Positions 57,890 to 64,000 of a stretch of DNA of 64,000 nucleotides are shown piece after piece. The DNA is taken from positions 306,965 to 370,964 of the forward strand of contig NMRB01000455.1 of assembly GCA_002633025.1 (NCBI GenBank), in the 5' to 3' direction. A program made the position numbers and the translations under genes. Origin of the DNA: Notospermus geniculatus (lineage: Eukaryota > Nemertea > Pilidiophora > Heteronemertea > Lineidae). Positions within the stretch are counted from its first letter, which is position 1; the number at the start of each line of letters is the position of its first letter. Below the pieces are notes generated by a model. The model saw only the letters and a program-made list of their open reading frames with translations, was not told the origin of the DNA and searched no databases.

Positions 57890-59020
57890 AACAGGTAAAC
57901 TTAGGCAAAGTAGATGAATGCACAGGCAATCTGACACTGCCCTTGTTGATCATTCAGCAACATACACCGGGTTTTCGTAGACCGCCACACATAGGCCTAA
58001 ACTTCTTCACTGTCTCGGACTATGAATTACTTTTATCTTCCGTGACCGCAACACATGACATCCACAACATGTCATAATACTCACTGTGTGTTGCAGCAGG
58101 ACCAGAGATCATGTATCTACATTGATAATTGATCATGTATACAATGTATTCCACTAGTGACTGGTCAGTGGTGTCACCTCATTTTCTTCCTCATGCACTC
58201 AAAATAGGTCAGGAATCAACGGTTTGATGTATCGGATGCTTTATTATCAGTCTATTCAGAGGTTTGTTTCAACTCTGTAACGCACCATTTGAGAGAAAAC
58301 GGGGATTTTGTGGAGGTAAAAATTGTCCTGAGCTGGTTTCTCTCTTAGCAGTCTCGAGCAACAACCGGTGTATTATGTATGCAGGAGCTACTTATTGATG
58401 CATTGCCATTGAGCGGGACTATGCTACAGGGTGTAACAATAAAAGTGCAACTTTGACTTGTACAGCAATCCCACGAGAAGCATTTATCATATTTATGACA
58501 CTGAGAGGTTTTTAAATTTAGAGCATTTGAACAGACAATACCACAAAACCGAAGCTGGTCCCACCGATAACCGGACAGGGAGGAAGAGTCGGGAACTGGG
58601 GACGAGAGCCGGAAAAGACCGGCCCCTTTAAATCACATTTTGTTGACAAGTAAACCATGTCCCCAAATATCGTTTACCTTTCATTGATGTACACCTTTAA
58701 GAGTAAATTCCCCCCAGAAATTAAGGAAAATACCGTATATCAAATCATCAAGCATTTGAAATTTATTTGACTAAGTACATCAAAAATATAGAATATCATC
58801 ATGTCATGAATATCATGTCATGTCTCCTAGTGTCACAATCATTACGGTAGTTCAGAACATACATGTACAATATACATATACATATCGGTACATCTATAAC
58901 ATATGGTAAATCTAACCGACTCATTGGCATTTAAGACCACTAAATTCATACACTTATCTGAAATTTTTCACTGTCTAGGTACAACATCTCTGAACACTTA
59001 CAAATTTCTCTAGTCTATCG
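57890..59020. other. Intergenic DNA, nothing recognised
   Basis: AT-rich, with ATGTACA-rich words near 58860. I see no ORF with family motifs or splice context. Confidence 0.4.
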
Positions 59021-59033
59021 AGTAAAACTTTAA

Positions 59034-59406
59034 CAACCTCGTTCCCAGGGGTCGTTCGCTTTCTGACAATATGGCGGTCACGTCACTAACCCCTGGCATC
59101 AGCTTTGGATTTAACGCACGTGATTGGTTGACGGGAAACCGTCAAATATATCCAAGAATATACCCAAAGAAATTTTCAAAATATTTTGGATCAAACCAGA
59201 AGGTTATCTATATCCAGGTTTGATGATTTTTTGTAAAAAGAATTTTAGAAAGCACTGTTTAGTATGTCAAATTGATTATTTTGACTCGTGCTGCCACCTA
59301 TACTTAGTCCAAGATTCCTGGATTAGCAACCGAAGCTGATTCCAGGGGTTAGTGAGCGAGTGGTCCGAGGTTGTCTGAGCGAACTATACCCCTGGGGACG
59401 AGGTTG
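59034..59406. mobile_element. TIR element with 9-bp target duplication AAACTTTAA
   Basis: Ends are CAACCTCGTTCCCAGGGG and the inverse CCCCTGGGGACGAGGTTG. AAACTTTAA stands directly at both borders (59025-59033 and 59407-59415). A 9-bp duplication fits Mutator-like elements. It has no coding sequence. Confidence 0.88.
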
Positions 59407-59903
59407 AAACTTTAAAGGACAGCTCCGACATTGGCTGTTTTATAAGTACAACTAATGATACACCGGTATTTTGAATAATTATGTATAAAATTTTACCAAA
59501 CACAGTGTTCTCCACAGGATTAGATTCAATGGGGCGGGCCGCCCATTCTTCAATGCATTGGAGGACACTGTAACGGAATGAAGCACATCATACCGGTACT
59601 TCAGCAAATATATGCCACGAAACTTAAGAAAATCATTCACTGAACAATCCGCTTGTATATAGTAGGTTGCTGACAAAGAAAGATTTTGCCCCTGTCACAT
59701 CATTTTCATGATTGAAGAATAAAATTCAGACTAGAGTCTTCGTTTGGAATTCACTGGTAAAAAATAACAGATGAATGCAATAACCTGACAATAACGGTGA
59801 CTAAAATTTCCTATTTGGCACCACAGTTTCTAATTTAGCTAAGGTATGATGTATGGAACAACACCTCCAGCCAGAGGTACTGAGTATTTTCAGTTGGATA
59901 TCT

Positions 59904-60567
59904 GTTAACCCTTTCGGGACTAGGCGATGTTGGAATGTGTACAATTCGTAACATGAATCTGTGATGTCTCTACAAAAACGCGCCTAGCTCCCTAAAATTG
60001 CAACCAAAACTGGCGACAAGGCACTCATTCTGGAGGCAACTAAATGGGCCACGATCTCATGGAGGTTTGCCTCTTCCAAAATGTCTGTGAGAGAAACAGG
60101 CCAGAGCCGAAGACGCAAGTTGTGCGGAAATAGTCGCGTTCTGCCTACTTTTTCGTCAGGTTTCCAATCTTTAAACGTCCATATCTCGATAACCGTTGCT
60201 CGTACGCGTCTGAAAATTGGTCAAAATAAGCTACTTCTTTCTACTCTTTCTTTTGGCGCCAGTCGCGTCGTCGTAGCTGCTTCCGTTCCGGAGATATGGC
60301 CATTTTGTCACAACATGTCAGATTTGTACTTTGGAGTCTGTCAATCTAGGCCCCGGGACAAACGTTAAAATGCAATTTTAGCCAGGTTTCTTCAATCAGA
60401 GCCAAATCGCGTATTGAGAGGGGAGGGGGGTAGTCTCGCATTAAAAAATATGCAAAGCAGACATCAATCGGTCCACTGGTTACGATTCTATGCCAGTTTG
60501 AATGTGCAAGGGTGTGTGGTGCAGGCCAATCTCGCCAAAAGGCGAGACTAGTCCCGAAAGGGTTAAC
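59904..60567. mobile_element. piggyBac-like non-autonomous element
   Basis: The ends are GTTAACCCTTTCGGGACTAG and the exact inverse. The TTAA at each border (59905-59908, 60563-60566), with an element beginning CCCTTT, matches the TTAA target and CCC start of piggyBac elements. The 664-bp interior has an ORF of 95 codons that I do not recognise as transposase. It lies downstream of the kynureninase stop. Confidence 0.78.
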
Positions 60568-60642
60568 ACAATCATGTGTGTCATCCACGCTTCCAAGTCA
60601 ACAGGATTCTTTCCTTTGACTGAACCACGATGATGATATCCA

Positions 60643-63152
60643 CTAATAGTCCTTAGCTGCTATCAGCGATGCTTCCAACAGTTCGATGAATCGGTAGACG
60701 TCGTCAAATTTGTTGTACAGCGGTTTGGGTGCAAGACGTAAGACGTTTGGCTCTCGTTCATCACACTGAAAGACGCAGAAATAGACAATTAGACATGACA
60801 AGAAATAATGTCAAGAACTTGTATACACTACTCATCAAAAGTTTGGATTGTGATGCATTGAACTTTTGAAACTGTCACAGATTTCACTGGAGGAGAATTT
60901 TACGACAATGTTGACTGATGTTCAAAGGAGACATTCCTTACCATTACACCTCTCTTCTCCAACTCCTTAAATACTTTCTTCACTGGAACGGAAAACATGA
61001 CTGAGAGCTGACAGCCACGTTGTTCAGGATCCGACGGTGTGATGATTTCCGTGTATGGCTTGTCTGAAACCTCATCCACTGACAACTTTGGGAAATGATA
61101 TGACAATAAAAGTTCTAAATAAGCGGTGAGTAATACTGACTTCTGCCTGAGATCGGACATGGATGTTTTCTCAAATACCTGAAAATAGAGAAGAATACTT
61201 GACATATAGTGGAACCTCTCTAACAAGGACACCTTCGGGACTGAGAGATGCTGAAAGAGGTGTTCTTCTGGCAGAGGTGTGCATTAAGAGAGACAAATGG
61301 CTCGGGTTTACCAGGAATACATCGCAGACTGCCCCTTCAGTGCCAGGAGGTAATGTCTGATAGTGTAGGAATTTAGGCTGGCCGCACAGAAAATTTAAGA
61401 TCTCTGTCTTCTTCGCTGTTTGCACATCTTTATCACTTACATCTAAACTGGCCAAAAGAGGGCAGCACAGGAGAGGAGGTGGATTACAAACACGATAGCC
61501 TGCGATCCCCGGAGACAGGTCCAACTCTGCAACAGAAGAAAATTCATATTTAGTGTTGTGATGGTCCTTCTCTCACATCTATAGTAAGTCAATGTCTACT
61601 GTGACAATAGTGAGGTTTCGCAAGCGCCTGGTTAGGCCATACGACAACGTTTATCTATTGTTTGGGTACACCCACACAATAGATAAACGTCGTCGTAGGG
61701 CCTTACCGGGCACTTGTGAAACCTCACTATGATGAGACAAGCAACACTTACTGTTGTCCATGACGAATCTGGTTGACATCTTATGACCCCACCATCCTCA
61801 CTATTATGAGACAAGCAACACTTACTGTTGTCCATGACGAATCTGGTTGACATCTTATGACCCCACCATCCTCACTATTATGAGACAAGCAACACTTACT
61901 GTTGTCCATGACGAATCTGGTTGACATCTTGTGACCCCACCATCCTCACTATTATGAGACAAGCAACACTTACTGTTGTCCATGACGAATCTGGTTGACA
62001 TCTTGTGACCCCACCATCCTATCAGTTTGGGAAAGTCGTTAAGGGAGAAACGATTGTTGAGATAAGCTCCAGCTATACCACCAGCACCAGAACATAGATA
62101 CTGGAAGATGAAACATGATAAATGAAAAGGCAATTTCCAGAGTGTTTGCGAATTTTCGACCCCAACCGGGGTCTTCTTCAGGCTGGAACTTTACAATCCG
62201 AAACTCTAGAACAGTCCTAGAGTCCTGTTCTAGAGTTTCGGATTGTAAAGTTCCAGCCTGAAGAAGACCCCGGTTGGGGTCGAAAATTCGCAAACACTCT
62301 GGAAATTGCCTTTTCATTTATCATATATTGTGTGTCAATTTTTGTGCTTTTCTCCTCTTTGGAAGATGAAACAAGTGTTAGGTATAGCTTATAAACAGCA
62401 TCAAATTTTCAAATCTTCAAATAGCTGTCAATATCAGTAGGATCTCCATTACCGGTAACTGACATATCTACCAGGAGGACACCTGCCTGTTGAGGACAGA
62501 AGAGGCTAGGCCTACCGCTGTTGGGAGGCACTGTGAGCAACTGTTTCTGACGTCTCCTCTATGTTGCACTGCGTCAAGGATGCCACGACTTGACATTTCA
62601 CTCTGTTGTTTTTGACGTCTTCGGCACTACCGCTCACATCGTGATCAAAACTAAAGGTGTGAGGGTTTCTTGTTCATAAATTTCTCAGCTTACCTTATAA
62701 GTGCACCAGCAGGCAAAGTCTACATCCCAATCATCTAAGAAAATCTCAGTATTTCCAACAGCATGAGCTAAATCAAAACCAACATAGCATCCCTTGGCAT
62801 GGCCGGCTTTTGTAATCGCCTCCATATCAAACAATTGTCCTGTGTAATAGTGTACACCACTAAAACAAATCACAGCTATAGAGTCTCCTTCTTCTTCAAT
62901 TTTCTTTAGGATATCTTCGGTTCTTAGACAGTGTTCACCCTGAAGAATGAAGAATAAAAACGTGGATAAGGGAGCCCAATGTGAGAGTTTTCTCCAGTGA
63001 GTTACTATCAGGCGGAGCAGTGTGTTTTTGAGTGAAAGATTCTATCAGCCTTTGCGAAGAAACTGCTAAGAAGATTATCAAAACAGAAGAATGACCCACC
63101 TCCCTTGGTTCCATGCATATCATGCTGGTCTCTGGATCATAACCATGAACGC
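60643..63152 (-). CDS. KYNU: Kynureninase, C-terminal half, six visible exons
   Basis: Kynureninase is the PLP enzyme of tryptophan degradation, cleaving kynurenine and 3-hydroxykynurenine to (hydroxy)anthranilate and alanine in the cytosol. Exons in transcript order: about 63152-63100, 62939-62694, 62100-61974, 61526-61441, 61178-60942 and 60765-60643, all in phase. Seen in order: HGYDPETSM...[30 protein letters not shown] (PLP-binding Asp); DFACWCTYK (Schiff-base Lys at the exon end); [48 protein letters not shown]; and [19 protein letters not shown] near the stop. YLNAGAGG of vertebrates is YLCSGAGG here. The N-terminal half is absent: left of HGYDP in the transcript the frame meets a stop with no AG acceptor. 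Confidence 0.93.
61608..61729. mobile_element. Short foldback MITE, TAGTGAGGTTTCGC ends, kynureninase intron
   Basis: The arms TAGTGAGGTTTCGCAAGCGC and GGGCACTTGTGAAACCTCACTA, with inner arms around TTTATCTATTGT/ACAATAGATAAA, make a hairpin. Same TIR family as 20092-20508. Its right end abuts the 74-bp repeat array. Confidence 0.85.
61722..62017 (-). repeat. 4 x 74-bp tandem repeat spanning a kynureninase 5' splice site
   Basis: Units start at 61722, 61796, 61870 and 61944. Each holds 44 bp of exon end, the ACA|gtaagt donor and 30 bp of intron, including the CCTCACTA terminus of the adjacent MITE. Only the fourth unit is joined to the rest of the exon (61974-62100). Reading past its donor changes the frame and meets a stop. 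Units differ by substitutions (TTATGA/TTGTGA). CCT microhomology occurs at the junction. Confidence 0.92.
62116..62360. mobile_element. Foldback insertion with 100-bp perfect arms and 13-bp target duplication
   Basis: Arms 62115-62214 and 62225-62324 are exact inverses round a 10-nt loop. GGAAGATGAAACA stands on both sides (62103-62115 and 62361-62373). The exon-proximal copy forms the polypyrimidine tract of the kynureninase acceptor at 62101. Each arm holds CTGAAGAAG-ACCCC-GGTT-GGGGT-CGAAA, a hairpin resembling part of a hammerhead ribozyme core. A variable-length duplication suggests target-primed (retroelement) rather than cut-and-paste insertion. Confidence 0.85.
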
Positions 63153-63159
63153 GCCCGGT

Positions 63160-64000
63160 TCAGGCCTTTAGGGCTATATTTTTCATGACGGGTGTTTTCA
63201 AGGGCGTAATAGTGATCACTGAAACAGTATGCAGGTTGAGCCATCTCCCAGCTGTTATTTAAGTACGATATAAGGCTAAAAGTTGTATGCAAACATACCA
63301 TGGCTCATGCACATCCGAATCTCGGTCTATCGATCTACTTAGTAGGCCCGCGTCATCGGCAACGGATTCGCAACACTTTGGCCGACTTAGATTGTAACAC
63401 GGGATGGACTCGAGCGACCCGAGTTGCAATCGAATTCGCAAGAGATTGGCCTTGGCGTAGGGAGATCACGTGGTCAAATTTGATCTACTAAACAACCCGA
63501 GTCCATCCCTCATCCAGCCGAGGGTCGACTTGATTATTCTCGTGACAAGATGGCGGCCGAAGGTGTGATAGACTTTAATGTCCACGTCTTTCTGGCGTCC
63601 CCCTTCATTGTTTGCCACAAGATTAAGGGGCGTGGGCTCTCTACAGTTCTATTCAATGGTGCCGCTTAATTCGTAAATGTATTAGGAAACATCACATATC
63701 GGGAGACATTAGATATTTCGAGCGGGACTCCTATACTCGTCATGCGCAGTATGGGGTATGAGTCATCACTACGTCATCCCACGCGCTACCCTATTGGACC
63801 GTCGAGTTCGCAATCGACGTCGGTCTTTGAGATTTTCCACTCCTCCGCAGAGGGTTACACTCCTCTCGCAGTGTTTTGTTTCGCTCCGTACCTACTCTTC
63901 ACAAACCGCTGCTTCGAATGGCCGGTATTCTGCCGATTTACCGCCAGATGGCACCACTACTGTTCCCGCTGCCGCGCTGTAGAAAGTGTTTTAGGATTTT
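63160..64000. other. Region right of the kynureninase break, nothing recognised
   Basis: No kynureninase N-terminal exon is seen. A short inverted pair GGGATGGACTCG/CGAGTCCATCCC lies at about 63401 and 63499. CAAGATGGCGGCC at 63546 and a denser CpG content towards 64000 could mark a promoter region, but I cannot support a gene. Confidence 0.35.

Overview
The window is animal (metazoan) nuclear DNA. Genes are split by GT-AG introns with consistent phases, the recognisable proteins are animal orthologues (VPS13B, RITA1, ketohexokinase, kynureninase, C2H2 zinc fingers, a CUB/EGF/TSP1 receptor-like protein), and the intergenic DNA is full of tRNA-derived SINEs and short inverted-repeat transposons. 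A marine invertebrate, perhaps an echinoderm, hemichordate or other non-vertebrate, is my inference; no species-specific marker is visible. The assembly is a draft, with two long N runs (23882-24090, 45770-46285) and single Ns at 10160, 11012, 13192, 28812, 31400 and 50421.

Layout. 1-8371 (-): first 16 coding exons of VPS13B, running off the left edge. 7103-10159: a near-perfect inverted repeat duplicates its 5' end head-to-head and stops at the N at 10160. 10556-10627 (+): tRNA-Ala(UGC). 11585-12121 (-): six-finger C2H2 protein. 14465-about 15700 (+): RITA1 homologue. 15780-37051 (-): gene for a single-pass membrane protein (signal peptide, EGF, CUB, TSP1, EGF, CUB, TM, short tail) with an 11.5 kb first visible intron full of repeats. 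37-49 kb: mostly repeats, including a 1.1 kb TIR element packed with GTCTC/GAGAC words and a direct duplication across an N gap. 49911-53138 (+): ketohexokinase. 53518-57388 (-): two-exon, 11-finger zinc-finger protein. 57.4-60.6 kb: transposons. 60643-63152 (-): C-terminal half of kynureninase. 63.2-64.0 kb: nothing recognised.

The genes do not form an operon or a pathway. KHK and KYNU are unrelated metabolic enzymes, VPS13B is a lipid-transfer/Golgi protein, and RITA1 is a Notch/RBPJ regulator. Neighbours RITA1 and the CUB gene end convergently about 100 bp apart, as do KHK and the 11-finger gene about 285 bp apart.

The most striking structure is not a gene. First, three separate short tandem duplications (periods 74, 61 and 74 bp) each duplicate an exon 3' end together with its 5' splice site, and all show 3-4 bp microhomology; the one in kynureninase starts inside the end of a MITE. 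Second, three direct duplications across gaps look like the two haplotypes placed one after the other, differing by transposon presence and, in KHK, by a 2-bp frameshift. Third, a 100-bp-arm foldback insertion sits in the polypyrimidine tract of a kynureninase exon with a 13-bp target duplication. I found no CRISPR array and no clearly new multi-gene system.
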